DNA from: Lachnospiraceae bacterium
GTDB taxonomy: Bacteria > Bacillota > Clostridia > Lachnospirales > Lachnospiraceae
Direction of reading: 5' to 3'
Assembly: GCA_017478245.1 (NCBI GenBank)
Contig: JAFVDW010000018.1
Location: forward strand, 1 to 64,000
DNA: 64,000 bases
Shown here: piece after piece, positions 34,857-43,080 of the stretch
Position numbering within the stretch: position 1 is the stretch's first letter
Layout: each line of letters begins with the position of its first letter
Position numbers and translations under genes: made by a program
The notes under the pieces: generated by a model
What the model saw: only the letters and a program-made list of their open reading frames with translations
The model's database searches: none
Told to the model about the DNA's origin: nothing

Positions 34857-34887
34857 ACACACAAACACATTTTGTAAACAAGCATAA

Positions 34888-34916
34888 TTGCGTTTCGCGT
34901 CGGAATATGCTATGAT
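34888..34916 (+). promoter_or_regulatory. Sigma-A promoter of pseB
   Basis: TTGCGT (34888-34893), a 17-bp spacer and TATGAT (34911-34916) lie about 60 bp before the ATG at 34977. The longer alternative start at 34917 would begin directly at the -10, which argues for the internal ATG. Confidence 0.75.
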
Positions 34917-34976
34917 ATGGAAAGATTCATACAACTATATGTATATATAGGTACGAAGAAAGGAAAGAAGATTCAT

Positions 34977-35972
34977 ATGTTGAACAATAAATCTATTTTG
35001 ATTACCGGCGGAACCGGAAGCTTTGGAAAAGCATTTACACGATACGTCCTGGAGCATTATGATCCCAAAAAAATTATTATTTATTCCAGAGACGAGTTCA
35101 AACAATTTTTGATGCAGAATGAATTTAAGGAGCACGCAGAAAAACTGCGTTTCTTCATCGGCGATGTGCGCGACAAGGAGCGCCTGACCCGTGCATTGGA
35201 CGGAGTGGATTATATTGTACATGCCGCTGCCCTGAAGCAGGTACCTGCCTGCGAATATAACCCTGCGGAGGCAATCAAGACCAATATCAACGGTGCGCAG
35301 AATGTCATTGACGCGGCACTTGACACAGGTGTCAAAAAAGTAGTGGCTCTGTCCACCGATAAAGCAGTAAACCCTGTGAACCTCTACGGCGGCACCAAGC
35401 TTGTATCGGACAAGCTCTTCATCGCAGCCAATGCCTACGCAGGCAATAAGGATATCAGCTTTTCCATTGTGCGCTACGGTAATGTTGCAGGCAGCCGCGG
35501 CTCTGTCATTCCGTTCTTCCATAATATTATCAAGAACGGCGGAACAGAACTCCCCATCACCGACTATCGCATGACCCGTTTCTGGATTAGCTTGCGTCAG
35601 GGTGTGGAGCTTGTCATCAAGGCATTGGAGGAAGCTAAAGGAGGAGAGACCTTTATCTCCAAGATTCCTTCCTTCAAAATCACTGATTTGGCTCAGGCAA
35701 TGCTTCCCGGATGCCCCATGCCGGAAGTCGGTATCCGCGAAGGTGAAAAGCTTCATGAGATTATGGTAACCGTGGAAGACTCTCTGAACACCTATGAATA
35801 TGACAAGCATTTTATCATCTATCCACAAATGGTTTGGAGCGAGAAAAAACGTGTAGCACCTACCGGCAAGCGCGTGCCGGAGGGCTTCTCCTACAGCTCC
35901 GGCAACAACACTGAATGGCTCACTGTAGATGAGATTCAGGAATTATTAAAGACCATTGATTTGGAAAAATAG
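34977..35972 (+). CDS. pseB: UDP-N-acetylglucosamine 4,6-dehydratase (inverting), PseB
   Basis: This 331-aa soluble short-chain dehydrogenase removes water from UDP-GlcNAc and inverts C5, giving UDP-2-acetamido-2,6-dideoxy-arabino-4-hexulose. The start MLNNKSILITGGTGSFGKAF is the PseB NADP loop. Then come IYSRDEFKQFLM, FFIGDVRDKERL, HAAALKQVPACEYNP and the active site LSTDKAVNPVNLYGGTK (Asp-Lys and Tyr-x3-Lys), with YGNVAGSRGSVIPFF further on. These features separate it from membrane-bound FlaA1-like relatives. It stands alone between its promoter and a terminator, about 7.6 kb from pseC on the other strand. A CapE-type role in another 6-deoxy sugar pathway is an alternative. The ATG at 34977 follows an AAAGGA site. 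Confidence 0.93.
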   Translation: MLNNKSILITGGTGSFGKAFTRYVLEHYDPKKIIIYSRDEFKQFLMQNEFKEHAEKLRFFIGDVRDKERLTRALDGVDYIVHAAALKQVPACEYNPAEAIKTNINGAQNVIDAALDTGVKKVVALSTDKAVNPVNLYGGTKLVSDKLFIAANAYAGNKDISFSIVRYGNVAGSRGSVIPFFHNIIKNGGTELPITDYRMTRFWISLRQGVELVIKALEEAKGGETFISKIPSFKITDLAQAMLPGCPMPEVGIREGEKLHEIMVTVEDSLNTYEYDKHFIIYPQMVWSEKKRVAPTGKRVPEGFSYSSGNNTEWLTVDEIQELLKTIDLEK

Positions 35973-35975
35973 AAC

Positions 35976-36012
35976 AATAGCCGGGAGAAGCCTTGTGCCT
36001 CTTCCGGCTATT
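35976..36012. terminator. Bidirectional hairpin terminator between pseB and LTA-synthase-like gene
   Basis: AATAGCCGG is paired with CCGGCTATT (35976-35984 and 36004-36012), and the inner AGA/TCT also pairs. The hairpin starts four bases after the pseB stop and lies just past the stop of the convergent gene that ends at 36023. The flanking A/T runs are short, so efficiency is uncertain. Confidence 0.75.
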
Positions 36013-36022
36013 ATAATGCACT

Positions 36023-37987
36023 TCAGCGAAAAAAGTCCTCATAACGGTGCTCCGTGTCCACAGTGTGATTATAGATTAACATACGATAGTCCTGAGTGAG
36101 CGTTTGAAATGCTTCCGTTCCCTTTACATATTGATTGCCTGACGCATCCTGCAAGCCCAGTTGACTCACCACCGGGTATCTGCTATATTCCCGCCACACA
36201 AATTGTTGGTATTCACTCATAGGCAGACCTGCGCGCTGCATCAAAAGCAGTGCCAGATAATTGACACTCACATCTCCTGTGTTCTCCGGTGTGTCTAGCG
36301 CCGCACTTTCATTCGCCCAAATCATAAAGGGGGTTTTGTACTGCCGCATCCGCTGTTCGAAAGACCATTCCTCCTCTTTTTCACCGGTTATATACTCGTA
36401 AAATTCATCCTCCAGCTTCGGCTGATGATCTCCAAACATTACCACAATCACCGGCTCATCATACGAGGTAAAAAATTCCAACAACCCCTTCAATGCCTCA
36501 TCGCTTTCCTTCATTAAGGTCAAAAACTGCTCTGCCTGCGGAAACTGCCCCTCTGCCTTACCTGCCAGTCTGACCTCTGTCTCAAAATCATCCCCTTCAT
36601 AGGTATATCCGCCATGATTCTGCATAGTCACATTGAAATAGAACTGCGGCACACCCCTCTTTTTTTGTGTAAAATATTTTTCAATATATTCAAAATCCGC
36701 CGCATCACTGACAAAGCTTCGAATCGTGTCTAACTCCTCGTCCAAATCCTCCTGGAAAATCATATGGTCAAACTGCATCGCCCGATACACCTGCGTACGA
36801 TTCCAACCACTGGACAAATAAGGATGAAAGGCTGTCGTCTCATAGCCATACTGCTTTAAAACACTTACCAGACACGGATACGCATCCCACGCAGTAAAAT
36901 ATTTGTTATAGGGTACAGCCGACGGATAAAGTCCCACCGCATCAGAGCTCAAGAATTCATACTCTGTATTCGCAGTAGTTCCTCCCAACACAGAAACATT
37001 CGCCCAACCATAAATAGAGTTGGACTTCAAAGAATCCCAATAGGGCAAAACCGGCACAGTGGTATCTAATTCCCCCAACACGCGCAAATCCGAAAAAGTC
37101 TCATTCATAATCACTACTATATTCGGTGGCATTTCTGTCCCGCTGTCTATATCCTCCGCCACAGCCCCCTCTTCCTCAAAGTCGTGAATGATCCGCTCCA
37201 CGCGCTCCACAGAATAATCCTCCGGCAAAGGATTGGCAATATCCTGCACCTGCGCCGCCAGCGACACCCAAAAGGTATCTAATGCAAACTGTGTTGACCA
37301 ACTATACAGTCCGCCCCATTCCCTGATGGGCAATACCACACATCCGCCAATCATGAGCATAGCTCCCGCCAACAAGCCCAGATGATACCTCCGTCGCTTC
37401 TCAAGATATCGTTTCCACAGCACATACCATATCACCAGGTCACCAATCGCAAGAACCAACACCACATCCGGCATAAAATGATAGTTTGCCACTACATTCC
37501 GGGCTGTCCTTGCCGCTTTGATATCCGAAATCTGAAAGGGTGCCCCGCGAAAACGCACCAGATAATGATTCACAGTACCCACAATACCAATAAGTAGATT
37601 TCCCATGCCGATGGAAAAAGACACACAGCCCGAAATCAGATAAAACACCCAGTAAATCGCTACCGTCAAAAATAAATCTGCGGCCTGCACCAAGGTGATT
37701 TCCGTCAATGTCAGACAGAAGCTTCCGCGTGTGAGGAAGCCCAATACAACAGCCCCATGCAGACCACTCCAGAGCACAAGATAACTATCCCTGAGGTCTT
37801 CGCCCCTGCCCTGACACCGCTGCGCAAACACACAAAACGCAATTCCCAGCAAACTAAGCACCCCATATGCCGCCACGGTCTGATATACCGTCAGCAACGC
37901 TATTTTTCGCAAAAAGAAAAGGCATACAATCTGCCCCCCTGCGTATATACAGGGGAGCAGCAGCCCGGTCATTCTCTGTTTATCCAT
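36023..37987 (-). CDS. LTA synthase-like sulfatase-fold phosphoglycerol transferase
   Basis: This 654-aa membrane enzyme of the LtaS/MdoB class has six or more N-terminal spans (to about 240) and a C-terminal extracytoplasmic alkaline-phosphatase-like domain. Motifs are VVIMNETFSDL (metal-site Glu), LGGTTANTEYEFLSS (nucleophile Thr, residue 337 or 338), HPYLSSGWNR, FYFNVTMQNHGGYTYE and VVMFGDHQPKLE (metal Asp-His). All expected active-site positions are filled. Family members polymerise or transfer phosphoglycerol from phosphatidylglycerol onto wall or glycan acceptors; the acceptor here is unknown. The ATG at 37987 is taken since the preceding SLH-protease gene ends at 37990, leaving two bases between them. 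A longer start at 38032 would overlap that gene. Confidence 0.88.
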   Translation of the reverse strand: MDKQRMTGLLLPCIYAGGQIVCLFFLRKIALLTVYQTVAAYGVLSLLGIAFCVFAQRCQGRGEDLRDSYLVLWSGLHGAVVLGFLTRGSFCLTLTEITLVQAADLFLTVAIYWVFYLISGCVSFSIGMGNLLIGIVGTVNHYLVRFRGAPFQISDIKAARTARNVVANYHFMPDVVLVLAIGDLVIWYVLWKRYLEKRRRYHLGLLAGAMLMIGGCVVLPIREWGGLYSWSTQFALDTFWVSLAAQVQDIANPLPEDYSVERVERIIHDFEEEGAVAEDIDSGTEMPPNIVVIMNETFSDLRVLGELDTTVPVLPYWDSLKSNSIYGWANVSVLGGTTANTEYEFLSSDAVGLYPSAVPYNKYFTAWDAYPCLVSVLKQYGYETTAFHPYLSSGWNRTQVYRAMQFDHMIFQEDLDEELDTIRSFVSDAADFEYIEKYFTQKKRGVPQFYFNVTMQNHGGYTYEGDDFETEVRLAGKAEGQFPQAEQFLTLMKESDEALKGLLEFFTSYDEPVIVVMFGDHQPKLEDEFYEYITGEKEEEWSFEQRMRQYKTPFMIWANESAALDTPENTGDVSVNYLALLLMQRAGLPMSEYQQFVWREYSRYPVVSQLGLQDASGNQYVKGTEAFQTLTQDYRMLIYNHTVDTEHRYEDFFR

Positions 37988-37989
37988 AC

Positions 37990-40515
37990 TTATTTTAACA
38001 AATCTCCATATTTTTTCATGATAGTTGCACACTCACCTCTGGTGGCATTACCTGCGGGGTCTAAAAATATCTCATTTTCACTGCGGGGCTTACCGGTGAT
38101 AATCTGATTTGCCACAGCCCACTCCATGGCAGGAACAGCCCATGTACTGACCGTACTTTCATCAGCAAATTCTGCTAGTGAGCTGCGTGTGCTGACATCC
38201 AATCCGTCAAGATTCTTGGCAAATTCATATAACATCTTTACCAACTGTTCTCTGGTAATGGGATTCGATACTCCAAATTTACCATTGCCGTATCCTGCGG
38301 TAATTCCGCTCTCCTTCGCCCATGTTACAGGGAGCGCAAACCAGTCCGCAGGCTTCACATCACTAAACTCCTGGGTGTATGGTATATCCGGTGTCCCCGA
38401 ATAATTGTACAAAACGGTTACAAATTCTGAACGTGACAATTTCTGGTTCATCGCAAATCTTTCCGAACTTTTTCCCAACATAATGTTGTTGTCATATACA
38501 TACCTTACATAAGCATACTGCCAGTCGGTAACGCGTATATCAGAAAATGGAAGCTTGATATCAACCGTAAAAGCCGCTGTCTCTTCCGGATCCTCTTTAT
38601 GCGCACATCTGATGGTCGCACTTCCCATTCCCCGTCCGATAATCTTTCCCTCCGCGTCAATGGTGACAACATCTTCATCGTCTACAGACCAATCATACGC
38701 CTGATTGTATTCCGCTGACGGTGCCTCGCCATTTAAACTAAGCATCATACAAAGGCTGCTGCCTACCGTCAGTTCCCGGTCATCCGCCTCCATCTCTATG
38801 GCATTTCTGACTGTCACGAGGGTCTGTGCAATGAACCCGCCTTCTTCTGTGGTACAGGTGATTACTGCGGTTCCTCTCTTTTTGGCTGTTACATTCCCCG
38901 CACCGTCAACCTCTGCGACCTCATTGTTTGCACTGCTCCAGCTCACAGCTTGATTGGCAGCGTCTGTGGGATAGACGGTTGCAGTCAGAAGACAGCTTTC
39001 ACCCACGGTCAACGCAACCTCTTCCGGCGCTTCCACTCCTTCTACCGCTACATCTGGCAAAATACCGGTATTGCAGGTAAACGCTTTAATCCTCACGTTT
39101 CCATTATACTCCGTCCCCATATCCTCCCAGCTTCTGCCCAACTTCATAAAGCTCTGATTTTCCTTTGCACCCGCCACATAATTCGTGTTGTTCCACACAT
39201 TTGAGGCTTCCAGAACAACGCGGATAGAGCCACTCTTTTGCAATGTGACCACCACGGCAAATTCCTGATCCGGCTCCAACAAAATCTCCTTTGGCAATTC
39301 TACCGTATAATATCCCTGAAAAGAGGTTTTTCCCGTCACCGGTTCTGCCAGCATGGCTTTCCCGCTTGTGGGATTGGTTTTATCTTTCAGGTCTGTATAG
39401 ATTTGAATACTGTAATTGATATTCGTATTCCCTACCTCAAAGGCTACCGCGCGAAGCGCCTCCTTCGCCTCTCCGCTCTGTATCTTAAATACATTCGCAA
39501 TGCCAATGGAATCCGACACCTGCAGATAACGATTGAGATAAGAGCCATCATACTGATAATTATTGTCGTAATTATCTGCCTCTTCCCCTACAAGCACACA
39601 AAAAGTGTCCTGAAGGGAGGCATCCTCATAGGACAACCAGATATATCCCCCATCGCCAAAATAAGTGTCCCAACTGTTCTTCACCAACCATGCCCCATCT
39701 GACGCAGGTGCAATTTTGAAATTATCCCTGCTATAAGCATCGTCCCAGCCTACCACCGTGATTGCGTGGTTGGAGTATTTATCATAAGGATTGTAATATC
39801 CGGCTGTGGTACTATTCAAATAGGTGCTTTGATAAGACATCGCTGCCGTCACCGCACCATATTGTGTGATGGCTTCCTTGATGGCACTCACATCATCCGC
39901 ACTGATCATATACACCTGCTGAACATGTACCAGATCGCTCAAATACGCATTCTCGACCGTAGACGGCAGCTCCGTAACTGCTCCCGCTCCCGGATATCCG
40001 GTAAGACTCTCGTCCGCTGCTCCCACCCAGTTCGTCAGCGCATGATATGCCACCTGTACATTACCACCGGCATTCAAAAATTCCGTCAGGGTGCCGGTGT
40101 ACTGAATACTGTCCTCTGCCGTACCACCCAGAGGGTCCTGTACTCCTCGAAAATTATAGTTGATCAGATGATACTCCGATAAATCAATATCATCATAGAT
40201 ACCCCGGCTTAACATACCGCTCTCCAGTGCAGCGATAGCAGAAAAGCTCCAACAGGTTCCCCACGGATTCTGATTCTTGACACTGGTAACCTGTCCATGC
40301 TCACGAGCATCATAATAGGACATATTCGTGTTCTGCGCCTTCAGTCTCGGCATTCCTTCATTGATACTATATGTCTCATGCGGAATATCTACATAGCCTG
40401 CATAGCCCTCGTATTCATCCGGCATCACATCTGCCTCCGCCGCTGTTACAGCCTGGGAAGCTGTAAGCAACGCACAGGACGCCAGTACAGCCATTAACAT
40501 TTTTCGATTTGTCAT
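37990..40515 (-). CDS. Secreted papain-type cysteine protease with Ig-like and SLH domains
   Basis: This 841-aa exported enzyme has a signal peptide (cleavage near VTAA, residue 26). The C1 peptidase domain (about 65-325) shows the complete active site: Gln82 in VKNQNPWGTC, nucleophile Cys88 in GTCWSF, His in SNHAITVVGWDD, and Asn in WLVKNSWDTYFGDGGY. A beta domain of about 130 residues follows, then two bacterial Ig-like (Big2) modules (about 485-655; for example VYPTDAANQAVSWSS). Three SLH repeats end the protein (FSDIRVTDWQYAYVRYVYD, FSDVKPADWFALPV and FADESTVSTWAVPA) and should bind pyruvylated secondary wall polymer. GGGAG eight bases before the ATG decides the start. It is divergent from the SLH glucosaminidase. 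Confidence 0.92.
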   Translation of the reverse strand: MTNRKMLMAVLASCALLTASQAVTAAEADVMPDEYEGYAGYVDIPHETYSINEGMPRLKAQNTNMSYYDAREHGQVTSVKNQNPWGTCWSFSAIAALESGMLSRGIYDDIDLSEYHLINYNFRGVQDPLGGTAEDSIQYTGTLTEFLNAGGNVQVAYHALTNWVGAADESLTGYPGAGAVTELPSTVENAYLSDLVHVQQVYMISADDVSAIKEAITQYGAVTAAMSYQSTYLNSTTAGYYNPYDKYSNHAITVVGWDDAYSRDNFKIAPASDGAWLVKNSWDTYFGDGGYIWLSYEDASLQDTFCVLVGEEADNYDNNYQYDGSYLNRYLQVSDSIGIANVFKIQSGEAKEALRAVAFEVGNTNINYSIQIYTDLKDKTNPTSGKAMLAEPVTGKTSFQGYYTVELPKEILLEPDQEFAVVVTLQKSGSIRVVLEASNVWNNTNYVAGAKENQSFMKLGRSWEDMGTEYNGNVRIKAFTCNTGILPDVAVEGVEAPEEVALTVGESCLLTATVYPTDAANQAVSWSSANNEVAEVDGAGNVTAKKRGTAVITCTTEEGGFIAQTLVTVRNAIEMEADDRELTVGSSLCMMLSLNGEAPSAEYNQAYDWSVDDEDVVTIDAEGKIIGRGMGSATIRCAHKEDPEETAAFTVDIKLPFSDIRVTDWQYAYVRYVYDNNIMLGKSSERFAMNQKLSRSEFVTVLYNYSGTPDIPYTQEFSDVKPADWFALPVTWAKESGITAGYGNGKFGVSNPITREQLVKMLYEFAKNLDGLDVSTRSSLAEFADESTVSTWAVPAMEWAVANQIITGKPRSENEIFLDPAGNATRGECATIMKKYGDLLK

Positions 40516-40588
40516 CTGTTCACTCCCAATTCGTCTCCCAAACACTTACTCCAACAGTATCCGTTTCTTCCCCCATCCTTTACCAGTC

Positions 40589-40605
40589 TTAAGAAAACAT
40601 TAAGA
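40589..40605. promoter_or_regulatory. TTAAGA direct repeat with 11-bp period (possible response-regulator site)
   Basis: TTAAGA occurs at 40589-40594 and 40600-40605, exactly 11 bp apart, the spacing typical of OmpR/PhoB-type response-regulator boxes. It sits just downstream of the minus-strand promoter of the protease gene, where a bound regulator would more likely repress than activate. No regulator gene of this type is in the window. Confidence 0.35.
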
Positions 40606-40621
40606 TTCGCTGATTAGTTGT

Positions 40622-40650
40622 ATTTTAGCACATAAATACGCCTGTGACAA
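40622..40650 (-). promoter_or_regulatory. Sigma-A promoter of the SLH protease gene
   Basis: The minus strand has TTGTCA (40645-40650), a 17-bp spacer and TAAAAT (40622-40627). The leader to the ATG at 40515 is about 100 bases and holds the TTAAGA direct repeat. Confidence 0.75.
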
Positions 40651-40671
40651 TGATTGGCAGCGTTTTATCCC

Positions 40672-40700
40672 TTGCAATCACTTCAAGGACATATTATAAT
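40672..40700 (+). promoter_or_regulatory. Sigma-A promoter of the SLH glucosaminidase gene
   Basis: TTGCAA (40672-40677), a 17-bp spacer and a perfect TATAAT (40695-40700) lie 67 bp before the ATG at 40768, which has AAGGAG upstream. The -35 elements of this promoter and the opposing one are only about 20 bp apart. Confidence 0.82.
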
Positions 40701-40767
40701 GGACATGTCGAAACACAAGGAAAATGGGCATATTTGACCCTTTTATGTAATAAAAAGGAGTAAGGTT

Positions 40768-43020
40768 ATGAAAAAATTGGTAAAAACAATCGGCATTTGT
40801 GCACTTGCCATATCCATGTTATGCAGCAATCTGTGCAGCACAACGGTTTTTGCTCTGGAATCTGCATCGGAAGGCTTTGTAACACAGGAAGCTGCCCTGG
40901 AGCTTCAACGGATTAAAGAAGAACGCGAGATTATGGCATTGGTGTACATGAGCATGGAATATGATGTGAAGGCTGCGGCAGACGCCGAAAGCACCACTGT
41001 TGCCACTGTACCCAGCGGACAGACAGTATACATTGAAGAGCTTGCAACAGATGATGCAGGAGCAATCTGGGCTTACACCACTTTTTATGACGGTACAGCA
41101 CAGTGCGCCGGTTATATTGAACGAGACCATCTCGCCTGTTCAGACGAGCGTTTTCTGGAATGGGAAGCCTTAAACGGTCTGACAGCCGAGGCACTCAGTG
41201 CTTCCTCCGGATTGCCTGTGCTTCGCGCTACAGCGATAGATTACAGTGATGTGACACAGTTTCCCACCAGCTATCAGGCGGGCTTAAAAGCCCTTAAGAC
41301 CCAACACCCCAACTGGGTGTTTGTCCTCATGAATACCAACCTGAATTGGAACGAAGTCGTTGCCAATGAGCTGACCGGCGGAAAAAGTCTGGTATATAAG
41401 ACGTTTCCCGACGATGCCAAGGCAGGTGCCTACGACTCCAACGGCAACTGGTACTATGCCACCCCAAAAATACTGCAATACTATCTGGATCCTCGCAACG
41501 CCTTGAAGGAGGATGCCATTTTCCAGTTTGAGCTGCTCACCTATCATGAGACTTACCATACAGAAGCGGCTGTTGCTGCTTTTCTGAATAATACATTTAT
41601 GAAAAGCGATAAAAATGCCCCCGGCACCAATATGACATACGCACATATCATCTGGTCCATCGGTCAGGAGGAGGGACGCAGGGTCAGCCCCTTCCATCTG
41701 GCATCCCGTATCTACCAGGAGCAGGGCGCAGGTACCTCCCCTCTGATATCGGGAACCTATCCGGGCTATGAAGGCTACTACAATTATTTCAATGTGCGTG
41801 CAACCGGCACCTCCAATGCACAGGTCATTCAGAATGGACTGGCATATGCCAAGGCGCAAAATTGGAACAATGCCTACGCTTCTATTCTGGGCGGCGCAGA
41901 TGTTATTTCCAAAAATTATATCCAAAAGGGTCAGGATACCCTATACCTGCAAAAATTTAATGTGAATCCCCAGAGTGTCTATTCTCTTTATACACACCAG
42001 TATATGCAGAATATTTCCGCCCCCACCACGGAGTCACGTTCCATCCGGAACTTGTACGCAGGCGCCAATTCCCTGGATAACACCTTTGTGTTTAAGATTC
42101 CGGTATTTAGAAACATGCCCGGTGAAGAGCCTGTACTGAAACAGTCCGACCTGTTTTCTGTTCAGCCAATAACACCCAAGCCCCAGGAGACAACTCCCAG
42201 CACGGATATCCTGCTGCAGATTCCCGAAGGCTATGACACAACCGAACTTTTCCTGGATGGCGTCCTATATACCCCTTTGGCGACCAATGGCTGGTACAAG
42301 ATTACAGCTCCCAATAAAAATGCCAAAACAATCGTTACTTACGCCTACGACGCTTCGGGAAAACCAAGCAGTCGTTATGTGTGGGATTTGTCTTACAGCA
42401 ATGGCTCATATTCTGTCATCGGAAGAGTTGAGACGAATCTTTCCGATTTGGCAGGGGGCTTTCTCGATGTCAAGCGAACCGATTGGTACGGTGATGCAGT
42501 GCAATTTGTGTATGACAGACAGATTATGTCGGGTATGGGCAAATGGTTCCGCCCCAATCTGACCATCAGCCGAGAGCAGTTTGTACAGACCCTTTACAAC
42601 AACAGTGGAACCCCTGCAGTCAATGCAGCCAACAAATTCTCTGATGTCAAGAGCGGACAGTGGTATACCAACGCAGTATTGTGGGCTAATTCCACGGGCA
42701 TCGCAAGCGGTAATGCAAACGGCACCTTCGGAGTAGGCAAAAAGATTACCCGCGAACAGCTCGCTCTGATGCTTTACAAATATGCTTCTTGGGACGGCGG
42801 TTATGATATGACTGCCAATGCCGGTCTGATTAATCAATATGCAGATGGTGCAAAAGCAGATTCCTGGGCAAAGGATGCTTTAAACTGGGCGCTCACCCAA
42901 GGTATCATGAGCGGCAAGGGCAGCGGCAAGGATATCACCACCTATCGTCTGGACCCCCAGGGTACTGCCACAAGAGCCGAATGTGCAACCATGCTGATGA
43001 AGCTGCTGACCAAGAAATAA
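40768..43020 (+). CDS. Secreted N-acetylglucosaminidase (autolysin) with SLH repeats
   Basis: This 750-aa exported wall hydrolase has a signal peptide (MKKLVKTIG..., cleavage after VFA, about residue 29). Residues about 60-130 look like an SH3-type module. The catalytic region (about 155-430) is of the endo-beta-N-acetylglucosaminidase type of clostridial autolysins: HPNWVFV, YYLDPRNAL, AIFQFELLTYH with a candidate catalytic Glu, and NTFMKSDKNAPGTNMTYA. A Thr/Pro linker with PQETTPSTD and a small beta module follow, then three SLH repeats (FLDVKRTDWYGDAVQFVYD, FSDVKSGQWYTNAVLWANS and the ADSWAKDALNWALTQG segment). It should cut the glycan strands of peptidoglycan while bound to wall polymer through the SLH repeats. 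It ends at a strong terminator. Confidence 0.9.
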   Translation: MKKLVKTIGICALAISMLCSNLCSTTVFALESASEGFVTQEAALELQRIKEEREIMALVYMSMEYDVKAAADAESTTVATVPSGQTVYIEELATDDAGAIWAYTTFYDGTAQCAGYIERDHLACSDERFLEWEALNGLTAEALSASSGLPVLRATAIDYSDVTQFPTSYQAGLKALKTQHPNWVFVLMNTNLNWNEVVANELTGGKSLVYKTFPDDAKAGAYDSNGNWYYATPKILQYYLDPRNALKEDAIFQFELLTYHETYHTEAAVAAFLNNTFMKSDKNAPGTNMTYAHIIWSIGQEEGRRVSPFHLASRIYQEQGAGTSPLISGTYPGYEGYYNYFNVRATGTSNAQVIQNGLAYAKAQNWNNAYASILGGADVISKNYIQKGQDTLYLQKFNVNPQSVYSLYTHQYMQNISAPTTESRSIRNLYAGANSLDNTFVFKIPVFRNMPGEEPVLKQSDLFSVQPITPKPQETTPSTDILLQIPEGYDTTELFLDGVLYTPLATNGWYKITAPNKNAKTIVTYAYDASGKPSSRYVWDLSYSNGSYSVIGRVETNLSDLAGGFLDVKRTDWYGDAVQFVYDRQIMSGMGKWFRPNLTISREQFVQTLYNNSGTPAVNAANKFSDVKSGQWYTNAVLWANSTGIASGNANGTFGVGKKITREQLALMLYKYASWDGGYDMTANAGLINQYADGAKADSWAKDALNWALTQGIMSGKGSGKDITTYRLDPQGTATRAECATMLMKLLTKK

Positions 43021-43037
43021 ATTCCTATATTGTATGC

Positions 43038-43068
43038 AAAAGGGGAACCCGCACAAGGTTCCCCTTTT
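43038..43068. terminator. Strong bidirectional intrinsic terminator
   Basis: A perfect 12-bp stem, AAAAGGGGAACC with GGTTCCCCTTTT, around a 7-base loop gives a T run on both strands. It lies 17 bp after the glucosaminidase stop and 12 bp after the stop of the last gene of the large minus-strand operon, so it should end both. Confidence 0.93.
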
Positions 43069-43080
43069 ATTACCACCCTC

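Noticed and set aside
34917..34976. Longer PseB start adding 20 residues
   Set aside because: That ATG directly follows the -10 element of the promoter, and the internal ATG has an AAAGGA site and begins the family's conserved N-terminus.
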